Part shown: positions 33,519-43,205 of the stretch, piece by piece
Numbering within the stretch: position 1 is the stretch's first letter
How the letters are laid out: each line of letters starts with the position of its first letter
Assembly: GCA_016286055.1 (NCBI GenBank)
Contig: JAEERW010000012.1
Location: 1-64,000, forward strand
Reading direction: 5' to 3'
Length of the DNA stretch: 64,000 nucleotides
From: Bacteroidales bacterium
Lineage (GTDB): Bacteria > Bacteroidota > Bacteroidia > Bacteroidales > UBA3824
The notes under the pieces: model-generated
The model's database searches: none
What the model saw: only the letters and a program-made list of their open reading frames with translations
Told to the model about the DNA's origin: nothing
Made by a program: the position numbers and the translations under genes

Positions 33519-34655
33519 ATGCTAAATCGTATATTACAAATTAACAACGAATTAGAGTCGAGTATATTTTTACTTGGCGCACGTCAGACAGGCAAAAGCA
33601 CTGTGCTTAGGCAGCAATTATCCAACGCAACGTTTATCGACCTTCTGGATTCAGATGTCAGGGAGCGACTCAAACGCCGTCCGGGATTGCTCTACGATAT
33701 GCTCATCGACCTTCCTGATGAATCAGTGGTGGTGATTGACGAGATTCCAGAAGTTCCCGAACTGCTCAACGAAGTGCATCGTCTCATCACACAGAAAAAC
33801 CATCGTTTTGTACTATGCGCATCGTCGGCTCGCAAACTCAAACGCAAAGGGCACAACACCCTCGGCGGACGAGCATATCCTGTCTATTTTTTCCCGTTGG
33901 TGAGCGCGGAAATTCCCGATTTCGACATCGACAAGGCGGTTACATACGGAATGTTGCCACCGCACTACCTTGCCGCCAATCCACCAAGGATGCTGTCGGC
34001 GTATATCGATATTTACATTAAGGAAGAAATCAAGGAGGAGGCTCTCGTAAGAAATTTAAAAGCGTTTCAACGTTTTTTGGAAGTGGCTGCAATTTGCGAT
34101 GGAGAGATAATCAACAGCAACAATATTGCCCAAGATTGCGCCGTGAGTGCCACCACTGTCAATTCGTATTTCGACATTTTGGAAGACACTCTCATCGGTT
34201 ATCGAATTCCTGCATACACCAAAGTGATTCAGCGCAAAGTGGTACAAGCGCCCAAATTCTACTATTTCGACGTGGGCGTTGCCAACCATCTTTTGCACCG
34301 CACACAATTGCGACGCGGCACTCCCGAATATGGTCACGCTTTTGAACATCTTGTGATTCAAGAAATTATGGCGTATTTAAAATACACTCACAGTCAGGAA
34401 TCATTGTCGTATTGGCGCACATACACAGGCATAGAGATTGACGCGGTAATAGGCGACGCGCGGGTGGCAATTGAGATAAAATCGGCTGAGGAAATTCTTA
34501 CAAAACATATCAAAGGTCTTAAAGCCTTTGGCGAAGAACATCCTCAGAGCCGTAGAATAGTGGTATCGCTCGATATTTTCAACCGACGTATGGGCGAGAT
34601 AGAATGTCTTTTTGTAAAAGATTTTTTCAAACTCCTATGGCAAGGCAAAATTTAA
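33519..34655 (+). CDS. AAA ATPase, DUF4143 type
   Basis: A 378-aa P-loop ATPase. GARQTGKST (20-28) and VVVIDEIPEV (70-79) are Walker A and B. The C-terminal DUF4143 region (about 195-378) includes FYYFDVGVANHLL and a PD-(D/E)XK-like GIEIDAVIGDARVAIEIKS, where D, E-x-K fit a nuclease core. Function is unknown. Its gene stands behind its own palindromic array, like the ATPase at 7141. The nitroreductase gene follows after 44 bases and could share the transcript. Confidence 0.82.
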   Translation: MLNRILQINNELESSIFLLGARQTGKSTVLRQQLSNATFIDLLDSDVRERLKRRPGLLYDMLIDLPDESVVVIDEIPEVPELLNEVHRLITQKNHRFVLCASSARKLKRKGHNTLGGRAYPVYFFPLVSAEIPDFDIDKAVTYGMLPPHYLAANPPRMLSAYIDIYIKEEIKEEALVRNLKAFQRFLEVAAICDGEIINSNNIAQDCAVSATTVNSYFDILEDTLIGYRIPAYTKVIQRKVVQAPKFYYFDVGVANHLLHRTQLRRGTPEYGHAFEHLVIQEIMAYLKYTHSQESLSYWRTYTGIEIDAVIGDARVAIEIKSAEEILTKHIKGLKAFGEEHPQSRRIVVSLDIFNRRMGEIECLFVKDFFKLLWQGKI

Positions 34656-34699
34656 TTCTAACATTTATATTAATTTATAACATTTAAACTTCACTAATT

Positions 34700-35338
34700 A
34701 TGTACAAAAAAATGATTATCTGCGCGGCTATCGCGCTTATGGCTTCGGCTTGCTGCAATAATGAGGGAAACTCTTGCGGCAAAGAATCTGCAAATTCGGG
34801 CAACGGCGTTTCGTTTGAAGAGGTGCTCAAAACCCGCCGCAGTATTCGCAGTTACGATTCGTCGAAAACAATTTCGGAGGAAGAGGTGCGCCAACTGCTC
34901 ATAGCCACTCAGGAGGCTCCGTCGTGGGCTAACCAACAGCCTTCGAAGTATTACGTGGCTATCGGCAAGGAGAAATTAGAGGCTGTGCAAAACCTTGTGG
35001 GCGGCAACAAAGACCGCATCAAAAATGCTCCTGTGCTGATTGTCTGCACTTTTGAAAAAGGCAAGTCGGGATTTTTCCAAGGCAACCCCGCCAACGAATT
35101 GGGCGACTATTGGGGCGCTTACGACAATGGACTCAGCAACTGCTACTTGATTTTGCAGGCTCGTGCTATGGGTTTTGACACTTTGATTATGGGAATGCGC
35201 GAAAGCGACAAACTTCGCGAACTCTTTGCAATTCCCCCCGAGGAGATGGTTACGGCTGTTATTTCGCTTGGCTACCGCTTAGGCGAACCTAAACAACCGC
35301 AACACCGTCCGCTCGACGAGGTTGTTAAATTCTTTTAG
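34700..35338 (+). CDS. Nitroreductase-family lipoprotein
   Basis: A 212-aa FMN-dependent nitroreductase-like protein with the N-terminal FMN motif RRSIRSY, PSWANQQP and the C-terminal VISLGY-GEP block. A lipoprotein signal (LMASAC, Cys18) places it outside the cytoplasm, unusual for an NAD(P)H-dependent enzyme, so the in vivo electron donor is unclear. It ends at a strong terminator. Confidence 0.85.
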   Translation: MYKKMIICAAIALMASACCNNEGNSCGKESANSGNGVSFEEVLKTRRSIRSYDSSKTISEEEVRQLLIATQEAPSWANQQPSKYYVAIGKEKLEAVQNLVGGNKDRIKNAPVLIVCTFEKGKSGFFQGNPANELGDYWGAYDNGLSNCYLILQARAMGFDTLIMGMRESDKLRELFAIPPEEMVTAVISLGYRLGEPKQPQHRPLDEVVKFF

Positions 35339-35390
35339 AGTTTTTATCAACGAATTAAACTAAGGTAACGAATAATTACCTTTAAAAATA

Positions 35391-35421
35391 AAAAAGGCAA
35401 CCTTAAAAGTTGCCTTTTTTT
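35391..35421 (+). terminator. Terminator after the nitroreductase gene
   Basis: AAAAAGGCAAC pairs with GTTGCCTTTTT around a TTAAAA-type loop, followed by T. It may also serve the convergent GH31 gene. Confidence 0.85.
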
Positions 35422-35453
35422 ACGAATTGAACGAATAATAATGTAATAATAAT

Positions 35454-37847
35454 TTATAAATTAATGGAAATTTCTTGACCGTCGTACTCTACGGCGGTCT
35501 TTTCTTTTGTGCCAACTTTTTCTATGAAAAATGTGCGTTTTTGCAACATTCCTTTAAAACTACCTTCACGTTTTTTAATTGTGAGTTTCTGAGCCTTTTG
35601 GTTCCACACAAACGTTATGGTGGCAAAATCGCCCCGTTCGTAATTATAATTGTCGTTTTCGTCTTCATAAAGAGCAAAAACGCAGTCTTTGCCGGGGTAA
35701 ATTTTCATAGTTATTGAATCGCGGCTCTGCTCAATGGTGTTTTGTGCTGGCTGTGCAAAAGGTATTATGCTGCCGGCTTTTACAAAAAACGGTGTTTGGG
35801 CAATAGTGGTGGGCACTTTTACAGTTTGGCCGCCGGCGTAGAGTTGGTCGGTCCAATAGTAATACCAGTTGTCGCCTTTTGGCAGGTATTTATCGGCGGT
35901 TTTCTTTACAGAAAAATCTACCGAGGGATAGGACTTTGCGTTGCCGGTTTCTTGTTTGTTCCAGCCAGTCATTTCGTCTATCTTAATAATCTTTTCCTCA
36001 GTGTATTGCGGCGACACTACGGGGGCTGCAAGGATAGATTTTCCAAACATAAACTCATCGGCAAGGCGGAGAGTTTTTGGGTCGTTGGGGTAATATGCAA
36101 ACAATGGCATCATATAACTTGCATCGTTTTTAGTAACGTCAAATGCCAATGAATAAATATAAGGCAAAAGTCTATAACGCAGATTGATAGTAGATTCAAT
36201 AGCATCATAAATTGGTTCGCCTTTTGAGCCAAACTGGTATATTTCTCTTGGAGTGTCGGCACCGTGCGAACGGAACACAGGATTAAACAGTCCGTACTGC
36301 ATCCATCGCACGTAAAGTTCTTGAAACTGAGGATTTTTTGCTCCCGAAGCCGCGCCAAGCACATTATACGAACCAGAGAAAAATCCGCCTATATCTGTAT
36401 TGAAGTTTGGATTTCCTGTAAGCGTAAAGTTCAATCCTGCGGGAATTTGTTTGCGGAGCATATCCCACGATGAAGCCACGTCGCCACTCCACATATTTGA
36501 GCCGTAACGTTGCTGACCTGCATACGACGAACGTGTCATTATAAAAACACGCTGATTTTCTGAAACTTTGCGTTGGTTTTGGTAAATTCCGCTAACAGTG
36601 GCAAGGGGGAATGCATTACGCATTTTGCGAAACGAACCAAAACCTGTGGGGAACTCATAATCCTCGTCGGTGGGATAAAAACAGTCGGGGTCGGTAGAAT
36701 CCATCCACCAAGCGTCAATGCCGTAGTCAAAGAGTTTTTTGAGGTATTTCCAATAAATATCTTTTGATTTTTGAGGGAAAGGATTGTACACTCTAACGCC
36801 AGACGGATAATCCATTACGGGCGGCCAAATGTGCGAAATTCCGCTTTGAGGCCAAGTGCCGAAGGTAAAGAGGAGGTTGTCTTTTTCTAACTCTTTAAAC
36901 TGCATTGTCATAGGTCCGAAACTTGCCCAAATCGAAATCATAATGTGAGCATTCATATCGTGGATACGCTTTATCATTCCTTTGCCATCGGGAAAACTCT
37001 CTGACAGGAAGTCCATTGCATTCCACAGATAATTGTTACCCCAATATTGCCAATCTTGAATAATGCCGTCGAGAGGCACGCCAAGAGTGCGGTATTTTTC
37101 TACCACGCCGATAATTTCGTCTTGCGATTTGTAGCGTTCCTTACTCTGCCAATATCCAAAAGTCCAGAGCGGAAACATCGGCACCTTGCCCGAAAGTTGA
37201 CGCATTAATGCAATTACACCGTCGGGATTGCCGCCGTACATAAAATAATAGTCGATAACGTCGCCAGCCTCGCCTTCAAGGGTCATTATGGAATTTTTTT
37301 CGGAGTATTTTCCCCGCGAATAGTTGTCCCAATAGATTCCCCAGCCTTTTATCGACTGTATAACATTCTGAAAATCTTCGAGATTACTCTGTTCAATGAG
37401 GGTTTCGGTGTTGTTGCGTTCAAGTTTGCCGTTTTGGATTGTTCCCACGCCGTAAACTGTTTCGTTGGCAGCAAGTTTAAACGATTGCGAAATCTTAAAA
37501 CTTCCCTTGTCGGTGCCGGAGGTTATGGGCGAAAACGAGAACGAACCCTCGTCTAATAGTTTTCCGCCCTTGATACCAGAGAACGACACTTTGCCGTTGT
37601 TATCCACAGTAACTTTAAGTTTGGCGGATTGATAGGTGGTTACTCCGCCCGATTGCGACTGCTTTACAGCCACATTTTGCGGTTCAAGAATTACCACGAG
37701 GCTCGGTTGCGCTCCCGCAGAGTTGGTAGGAGTTTTGGTAACACGCACAATATCAGGCGTATAAAATGTGATTTTTACATCGGTGTTTTGGGCAGAAAGA
37801 TTTGCCGCAAACAAAAAAATTGCAATAAGTGATAGAAGTCTTTTCAT
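35454..37847 (-). CDS. GH31 glycoside hydrolase, probably alpha-xylosidase
   Basis: A 797-aa secreted GH31 enzyme. The nucleophile block is AWWMDSTDPD and the acid/base block WSGDVASSWDML; the N-terminal beta-sandwich (about 20-230) and distal C-terminal domains are of normal size. The DST/DATxP(D/E) form of the nucleophile block is seen in alpha-xylosidases acting on xyloglucan or xylo-oligosaccharides, so this is favoured over alpha-glucosidase. The start at 37847 gives a clean signal peptide (MKRLLSLIAIFLFAANLSAQ); the upstream in-frame ATG at 37991 would not. Confidence 0.85.
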   Translation of the reverse strand: MKRLLSLIAIFLFAANLSAQNTDVKITFYTPDIVRVTKTPTNSAGAQPSLVVILEPQNVAVKQSQSGGVTTYQSAKLKVTVDNNGKVSFSGIKGGKLLDEGSFSFSPITSGTDKGSFKISQSFKLAANETVYGVGTIQNGKLERNNTETLIEQSNLEDFQNVIQSIKGWGIYWDNYSRGKYSEKNSIMTLEGEAGDVIDYYFMYGGNPDGVIALMRQLSGKVPMFPLWTFGYWQSKERYKSQDEIIGVVEKYRTLGVPLDGIIQDWQYWGNNYLWNAMDFLSESFPDGKGMIKRIHDMNAHIMISIWASFGPMTMQFKELEKDNLLFTFGTWPQSGISHIWPPVMDYPSGVRVYNPFPQKSKDIYWKYLKKLFDYGIDAWWMDSTDPDCFYPTDEDYEFPTGFGSFRKMRNAFPLATVSGIYQNQRKVSENQRVFIMTRSSYAGQQRYGSNMWSGDVASSWDMLRKQIPAGLNFTLTGNPNFNTDIGGFFSGSYNVLGAASGAKNPQFQELYVRWMQYGLFNPVFRSHGADTPREIYQFGSKGEPIYDAIESTINLRYRLLPYIYSLAFDVTKNDASYMMPLFAYYPNDPKTLRLADEFMFGKSILAAPVVSPQYTEEKIIKIDEMTGWNKQETGNAKSYPSVDFSVKKTADKYLPKGDNWYYYWTDQLYAGGQTVKVPTTIAQTPFFVKAGSIIPFAQPAQNTIEQSRDSITMKIYPGKDCVFALYEDENDNYNYERGDFATITFVWNQKAQKLTIKKREGSFKGMLQKRTFFIEKVGTKEKTAVEYDGQEISINL

Positions 37848-38005
37848 ATATTTAATTTTAAACATTACAAATAGTGCCCACAAATATAGCGTTTTTTTGC
37901 AAATCAGACTGCTTTTGAAGTTTTTTTTAAAACAAAAAAAATCCGCCTTCACGTATTCACTACGCAGGCGGATATATGTAAAAAAGGGCAATGTATTATA
38001 AATGA

Positions 38006-38809
38006 TTACTTGGGATGTTCGGTTTTAACATACTCGGTTTCATACACTTGAATATTCTTCATAGCCGAAAAATATCCAAGGCAGGTAACATCGGGATTTG
38101 AGCATTTAAAAATCGGCGAAGGATTCATATTGTCGATTTGCAGGCCGTAGAGATAGTTGTAGGTTTCGTAGTCGATTGTCATAATTTCGAGACGCATTTT
38201 GTCGCCGCTATTAACAATCATCTCCTCGTCCATCTCCATATCTGAGTCGTAATAGAGGCTCATAGTGCAGGGGAACTCGCCCTTGCCGCTGATAGTGCCC
38301 CAAGCGTAGATTTTGCCGTTTCGCCAAATATCCACACGCACATATTTTTCTACGGTGTCGGGATTGTCGATTATCTTAAACTGCCAGCACTGCATCCAAT
38401 CCATCAACTCTGCCCAAATAAACTCAGGCTCGGTGGTAACAACGGGTTCGTTAACAGTGGAAACTGCGGTGTAGGTAAGTCCATCGTTCTTTACTTCAAG
38501 AGTGTATTTGTGACCGGGCAAAACTTGGATATTGCTGGCGGGGCGATAAAAACCATCGCTATTAAATTCAAGTTCGGTGGCAGTACCGTCGTCGGCAATT
38601 ATGCGCACAGATTCGCATTTCATACCGGGAGTCTTCACCGAGTCGGTCATATTGCGGGTGCGGGTAAATTTCACCTCGGTTTTGTCGCTTGTAAGAATGC
38701 CCTCGATAACTGGCAGCGGGTCTATCTCGTGATAGTCGAGGTCAATTTCCTTTTCGCACGAGGCAAAAACTGTGATGGCTGCTGCCAATGTATATATTAA
38801 TTTTTTCAT
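38006..38809 (-). CDS. DUF4249 lipoprotein
   Basis: A 267-aa lipoprotein (TVFASC, Cys18) beginning EKEIDLDY after the cysteine, the usual start of DUF4249 proteins. These are encoded downstream of TonB-dependent receptors in Bacteroidota and are thought to be surface partners, as here (receptor at 38861-41152). The ligand is unknown. Confidence 0.82.
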   Translation of the reverse strand: MKKLIYTLAAAITVFASCEKEIDLDYHEIDPLPVIEGILTSDKTEVKFTRTRNMTDSVKTPGMKCESVRIIADDGTATELEFNSDGFYRPASNIQVLPGHKYTLEVKNDGLTYTAVSTVNEPVVTTEPEFIWAELMDWMQCWQFKIIDNPDTVEKYVRVDIWRNGKIYAWGTISGKGEFPCTMSLYYDSDMEMDEEMIVNSGDKMRLEIMTIDYETYNYLYGLQIDNMNPSPIFKCSNPDVTCLGYFSAMKNIQVYETEYVKTEHPK

Positions 38810-38818
38810 CGTAATTTC

Positions 38819-38860
38819 AAATTATCAATTGTGAATTGTGAATTATGAATTGTCAATTAC
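38819..38860. repeat. AATTGTGAATT-type short direct repeats
   Basis: Four tandem variants of an 11-base unit (AATTGTGAATT, AATTATGAATT) fill the gap between the TonB receptor and DUF4249 genes. Such low-complexity runs are frequent in Bacteroidota intergenic DNA. Confidence 0.6.
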
Positions 38861-41152
38861 TTAAAACTTAATCGTGTACGTTACCGACGGAATAATGCCG
38901 AAGAGCGATGTTTGAACAGCCTTGGTGCCCGACGGTTTGGTGTCGTCGTTTTTAAACTTAATCATATACGGGTTGTAATGATTGTAGAGGTTGTACACGC
39001 CGAAACTCCAAATTCTTGTGTAGTTGGGACGCTCTTTGGTGTTGTTGATACCCACGTCTAAGCGGTGGTAGGCCGGTGCGCGGTAACCGTTGCGCTCGTT
39101 GTAGTAGTTGAGAGTCCAGTTAACAGCCTCGTATTTTGCGCTTGGAGCGGTGAGAGCCTGTCCCGAGGTGAAGACCCAAGTGGCAGAAAGGTCCCATTTG
39201 TGATTCAAGCGATACATTCCAACAATTGAAATATCGTGACGGCGGTCGTTGGATGCTGTGTACCAATCGTTGTTGTTGATACCGTCGATTTTGTTTTCTA
39301 CCCAAGAGAGCGTGTACGAAAACCATCCAGTAAAGTCGCCGAGGTTTTTCTTAACGTAAAACTCTGCACCGTAAGCCCTTCCTTCGCCACGCAGCACAAT
39401 GCGCTCCATCTCCACAGCCGAGGCAAGGTCTTTGCCATCTTTGTAGTCGTAAACGTTGTCGATTTGCTTGTAGTAGCCTTCGAGCGAAAATTCGTACATT
39501 TTGTCCTTAGTTTCAGCCATATAGCCTGCGCTTATCTGGTCGGCAATCTGCGGTTTAATAATATTGCTAACCATCATTGCTCGACTTATAGGCGACGAAA
39601 GTCCGTTGTCGAGCACAAATTGCAGATTCTGAGTGGTGCGGCAGTAACCAGCCTTAATGCTCTGATGGTCGGTGAGTTGCTGTTTGATGCTAAAACGCGG
39701 CTCAATAGAGAGGTTCTGTTTTACCACCTCACCTTTTTTGAAGTGAAGAGTGTCGATGATTTCGCCAAGATCGTCGATATTGTAGAACGGAGCACCGCCC
39801 AAAGCATCGAAAATAACGCCCCTTACGCCAACCGAAAATTCAAGACCGAAATCAGTCCGCCAATCGCCCGAAATCCAAGCAGAATATTCGTTGGCATCGC
39901 GGAGTTCGCGCTCGGTAACATTTTGGTAACTCCATTCAAGCGATTTTAGGTTGATATGGTCAAACTGGAAACCCACATTAATTTTCTGTTTTTCGGTGGG
40001 GTTGATAAGGATGTTTTCGCGGATGGCGTGGTGACGGTTGTAAGAGTTAGCCGCATTGTTCATACCAAGCACGTCGATATACTCTTTGTATCCGTAGTCG
40101 CTGTAAATGAGCGATGTTTTAGCGCTTACGTGCTGCGAAAAATTATGCTTAAAGTCGAATGCAGCGGCGGTGTTGCCCCAATGCATAGCAGCCACGTCGT
40201 CTTTCATTACCATATTGTCGCGTCCACGGAAAAACATTACGTTGATAACTCCGTTTTTGTAAGGTTTTGCGGTAACTTTGGCGTTAACGTCGTAGAAATT
40301 AATGGTATAGTCTTTCCATTTTTTTGTGGGTTTAAGAAAAATCTCAAAATAAGTGCGACGTGCGGCAAGGAAAAACGAAGCCTTATCTTTAACAATAGGA
40401 CCGTCGAACGAAAATTTCGACGACAAAAGACCAATGGAGGCATTCAAGCCGTAGTTTTCCATATCGCCGCTGCGGGTGCTGATGTCGAAAATCGAAGCCG
40501 ACGCGCCGCCAAACTGAGCCGGAATTGCACCTTTATATAATGATGCGTTGGTGAGCGCCTCGTCGTTGAATGTGGAGAAAACGCCCATCAAGTGTCCTGC
40601 GTTGTAGATAGCGGCATTGTCTAAGAGTATAAGGTTTTGAGTGGCATTGCCTCCGCGCACTTGAAAACCGCACGAACCGTCGCCCTCGCTCTTAACGCCG
40701 GGGAGCAGTTGGATAGATTTAATAACGTCGCGCTCGCCCATAAGAGCAGGCACTTTTGCCATCTCGGACATTTGGATATTTTCTACGCCGATAATCACAT
40801 TGTCGGTGCGGCTGCGACCGTGCTTAGCCGTTACCTGCACTTCGGCAAGTTCGGTGGTTTCTTCTTCCATTTTAACAGAAACCTTGTCGGCAGATGAGTT
40901 GAAAGTTTGTTCAAACGCTGCGAAACCTACGCAGTTGAATTGCAGAGTGGCGGGCACTTGCTTTACCTTCAAGATAAAATTGCCCTCGGAATCAGAAATC
41001 GTTCCGTTAGTAGTACCTTTTTCAGCAACCGAAACAAACGGAAGCCTGTTGCCCTGTTCGTCGGTAATCACTCCTTGGATTTTTGCTGACTGTGCCGCTG
41101 CCATCAGCGGCATCAGCAAAACGAGTAATAGTAAGATTTGCTTCATCTTCAT
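38861..41152 (-). CDS. TonB-dependent outer-membrane receptor
   Basis: A 763-aa receptor. It has a signal peptide (LLMPLMAAAQ), a carboxypeptidase-like domain (24-105; IQGVITDEQGNRLPFVSV), a plug domain (about 115-220; VMGxRDVIKSIQLLPGV-like) and a 22-strand-type barrel ending in a terminal aromatic (YTIKF). With the downstream DUF4249 lipoprotein it forms an uptake pair for an unknown ligand. Either of two starts (residue 1 or 3, both ATG) is possible. Confidence 0.88.
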   Translation of the reverse strand: MKMKQILLLLVLLMPLMAAAQSAKIQGVITDEQGNRLPFVSVAEKGTTNGTISDSEGNFILKVKQVPATLQFNCVGFAAFEQTFNSSADKVSVKMEEETTELAEVQVTAKHGRSRTDNVIIGVENIQMSEMAKVPALMGERDVIKSIQLLPGVKSEGDGSCGFQVRGGNATQNLILLDNAAIYNAGHLMGVFSTFNDEALTNASLYKGAIPAQFGGASASIFDISTRSGDMENYGLNASIGLLSSKFSFDGPIVKDKASFFLAARRTYFEIFLKPTKKWKDYTINFYDVNAKVTAKPYKNGVINVMFFRGRDNMVMKDDVAAMHWGNTAAAFDFKHNFSQHVSAKTSLIYSDYGYKEYIDVLGMNNAANSYNRHHAIRENILINPTEKQKINVGFQFDHINLKSLEWSYQNVTERELRDANEYSAWISGDWRTDFGLEFSVGVRGVIFDALGGAPFYNIDDLGEIIDTLHFKKGEVVKQNLSIEPRFSIKQQLTDHQSIKAGYCRTTQNLQFVLDNGLSSPISRAMMVSNIIKPQIADQISAGYMAETKDKMYEFSLEGYYKQIDNVYDYKDGKDLASAVEMERIVLRGEGRAYGAEFYVKKNLGDFTGWFSYTLSWVENKIDGINNNDWYTASNDRRHDISIVGMYRLNHKWDLSATWVFTSGQALTAPSAKYEAVNWTLNYYNERNGYRAPAYHRLDVGINNTKERPNYTRIWSFGVYNLYNHYNPYMIKFKNDDTKPSGTKAVQTSLFGIIPSVTYTIKF

Positions 41153-41182
41153 CTCAATATCTATTATTTAATTTTTACGCCG

Positions 41183-41212
41183 CAAAGATATATCGCCCTA
41201 TATGCAACCCAA
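41183..41212 (-). promoter_or_regulatory. Promoter of the TonB receptor/DUF4249 operon
   Basis: Minus-strand TTG (41212-41210), a 19-base spacer and TATCTTTG (41190-41183), 31 bases before the start. Confidence 0.7.
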
Positions 41213-41264
41213 TTGCAAAATGCGGAATAGTTTAAAAAGTTTTTACATAATTCGGAAAAATCAT

Positions 41265-41272
41265 TATTTTTG
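41265..41272 (+). promoter_or_regulatory. -7 element of the radical SAM/Nudix gene
   Basis: TATTTTTG, 30 bases before the ATG at 41302; divergent from the TonB promoter. The -33 box is unclear. Confidence 0.45.
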
Positions 41273-41301
41273 CAAAAACAACCATTAACACTTTATATAA
41301 T

Positions 41302-43113
41302 ATGAATTGCAGAGACATTTTTGAACGCGGAATCAAGTTTCATCATTATTGCAACACCGCTTACCCATTGCGGGCTAACTCATTGGCTCAGTACGAATTG
41401 CACAATGAACAGGATATTTACAACTGTGTAAAACAAAACATCGAATCGCTCGACGAAATTTGCCTTTATGTGCATGTGCCTTTCTGTCAGGCGCGATGCA
41501 AGTTTTGCGAATACGTGGTGCTCAACCATCCCGAGGAGGGCGATACCGACAAATATGTGGCTCACCTTTTAAAAGAGATTGAACTTTACCGACAAATTAT
41601 AAAAGACAAGCCCATAGTGGGTTACGACCTCGGTGGCGGCACTCCGTCGTATCTTTCGATCGAAAACCTTCAACAAATCACCGACTCTATCAAGCGGTTC
41701 AATCTTATGCCCGGAATGTATCTGAGCGTTGAAACCACTCCCGTTATTGCCGCCAAAGACCTTGATAAAATAAAGGCTATCAGAGAGATGGGCTACAACC
41801 GCATATCAATGGGATTTCAAACCGTATCCCCTGCCCTATTGGAATCGCTCGGTCGCGAGGGTTCAAAATCTATCTACGAAAAAGCCGTTGAAAACATACG
41901 CAAAGCAGGGTTCGACCGCCTGAATATCGACCTTATGTACGGTTTTCTCAACCAATCTGACGAGGATTTTGCCAACACCATTAAATATACCATTGCGCAG
42001 GGTCCAGAATTTATCACCCTTTACCGCAACCGCTACAAAGGCACAAAACTCGAAGCCGAATCGCAAGGCGTAACGCTCTATAAGGTTAACCGTCAATACG
42101 ATATAGCATACCGCTTGCTCAAAGAGGCGGGCTACATTGCCAACAACGGCAAAAACACTTTCAGCAAGATTCCAGGCGATATGGGCACATCGTCGTACCT
42201 TACCAAAAGGGTTATCGACGCCACTTCGTACATCGGCTTTGGACTTGGCGCTCAGTCGTTTGTGGGCAATTATCTGGCTTACAACCTCGGCTGCGACAAT
42301 CACAAGTTAGACAAATATTTCGCCTACATCGACCGCGGAGCATTGCCAATCAACGACATAGCCGATATGCCGCTTGCCGAAGTGCGTGCAAAGGCTATTT
42401 CGGTGATGTTTTACTTCGGTTTTATTTCGATGAAGGCATACAAAAAACGCTTCAACGAGGATTTCCGCGAGGTTTACAAGGCGCAGATTAAATTCTTGAA
42501 AGACAATTACTTGATGGATTTTATCGACGACGACACTTTTATGCTCACCGACTACGGAGCCGCCCACCTCTACGGCATTATTCCGCTATTTTACAGCGAA
42601 CGAAGCATCAAGGAGATGTTTGCAATGTCGGACCGTTGGCTCAACGATGCCAAAGGCGAAACCATCTATCTCGAAAAATACGACCGCAAAAAGTTCGACG
42701 CTCCTTCGGTAGCCGTTGACCTATTGGTATTTAACCAAGACCAAACAAAAATTCTCCTCATCAACCGCGCCGAGCATCCATACGTTAACAAACTTGCGCT
42801 TCCCGGCGGCTTTTACAAGCCCGACGACCTCTCGCTTGAATATGCCGCCAGTCGCGAACTCTTGGAGGAGACCTCGGTATCGATTGACATCACCCCGCGC
42901 AACCTCATCAAAGTAACCTCCACCAAAGGTCGCGACCCCCGTGGCTGGGTTATCAGCGTGGCATACAAAGTAACCGTTGACGAAACCACCGTAAAACCCC
43001 TCGCCAACAGCGACGCCATCTACGCCAACTTTGTAGACCTCAGCGCCTTAAAGAAAGAGGATTTGGCCTTCGACCATTGGGAGATAATCGAATACGCAAA
43101 GGAGAGGGAATAG
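41302..43113 (+). CDS. Radical SAM (HemW/HemN-like) and Nudix domain fusion
   Basis: A 603-aa protein. The N-terminal two-thirds (about 50-440) is a coproporphyrinogen-oxidase-like radical SAM protein with the cluster motif CQARCKFC (Cys62, 66, 69) and YDLGGGTPSYL. A C-terminal domain (about 465-600) is Nudix-like, close to the NrtR/ADP-ribose type (LPGGFYKPDD, then AASRELLEET), with a slightly shifted Nudix box. The radical SAM part may act on a tetrapyrrole or be HemW-like; the fused Nudix may hydrolyse or sense a nucleotide. I do not know an experimentally described protein with this fusion. Confidence 0.8.
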   Translation: MNCRDIFERGIKFHHYCNTAYPLRANSLAQYELHNEQDIYNCVKQNIESLDEICLYVHVPFCQARCKFCEYVVLNHPEEGDTDKYVAHLLKEIELYRQIIKDKPIVGYDLGGGTPSYLSIENLQQITDSIKRFNLMPGMYLSVETTPVIAAKDLDKIKAIREMGYNRISMGFQTVSPALLESLGREGSKSIYEKAVENIRKAGFDRLNIDLMYGFLNQSDEDFANTIKYTIAQGPEFITLYRNRYKGTKLEAESQGVTLYKVNRQYDIAYRLLKEAGYIANNGKNTFSKIPGDMGTSSYLTKRVIDATSYIGFGLGAQSFVGNYLAYNLGCDNHKLDKYFAYIDRGALPINDIADMPLAEVRAKAISVMFYFGFISMKAYKKRFNEDFREVYKAQIKFLKDNYLMDFIDDDTFMLTDYGAAHLYGIIPLFYSERSIKEMFAMSDRWLNDAKGETIYLEKYDRKKFDAPSVAVDLLVFNQDQTKILLINRAEHPYVNKLALPGGFYKPDDLSLEYAASRELLEETSVSIDITPRNLIKVTSTKGRDPRGWVISVAYKVTVDETTVKPLANSDAIYANFVDLSALKKEDLAFDHWEIIEYAKERE

Positions 43114-43160
43114 AAGATTTTTTGAAAAGTGCAGTTTTAGGCAAAATCAAAAAAAATGAT

Positions 43161-43168
43161 TAACTTTG
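43161..43168 (+). promoter_or_regulatory. -7 element of the AbiEii-type module
   Basis: TAACTTTG, 37 bases before the antitoxin start at 43206. No clear -33 box. Confidence 0.5.
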
Positions 43169-43205
43169 TTGACAGCAATGTAATATTAACTTAAAAACCA
43201 AGACA

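Noticed and set aside
38861-41152. SusC of a polysaccharide utilisation locus
   Set aside because: The partner is a DUF4249 lipoprotein, not SusD, and the barrel is shorter than SusC proteins.
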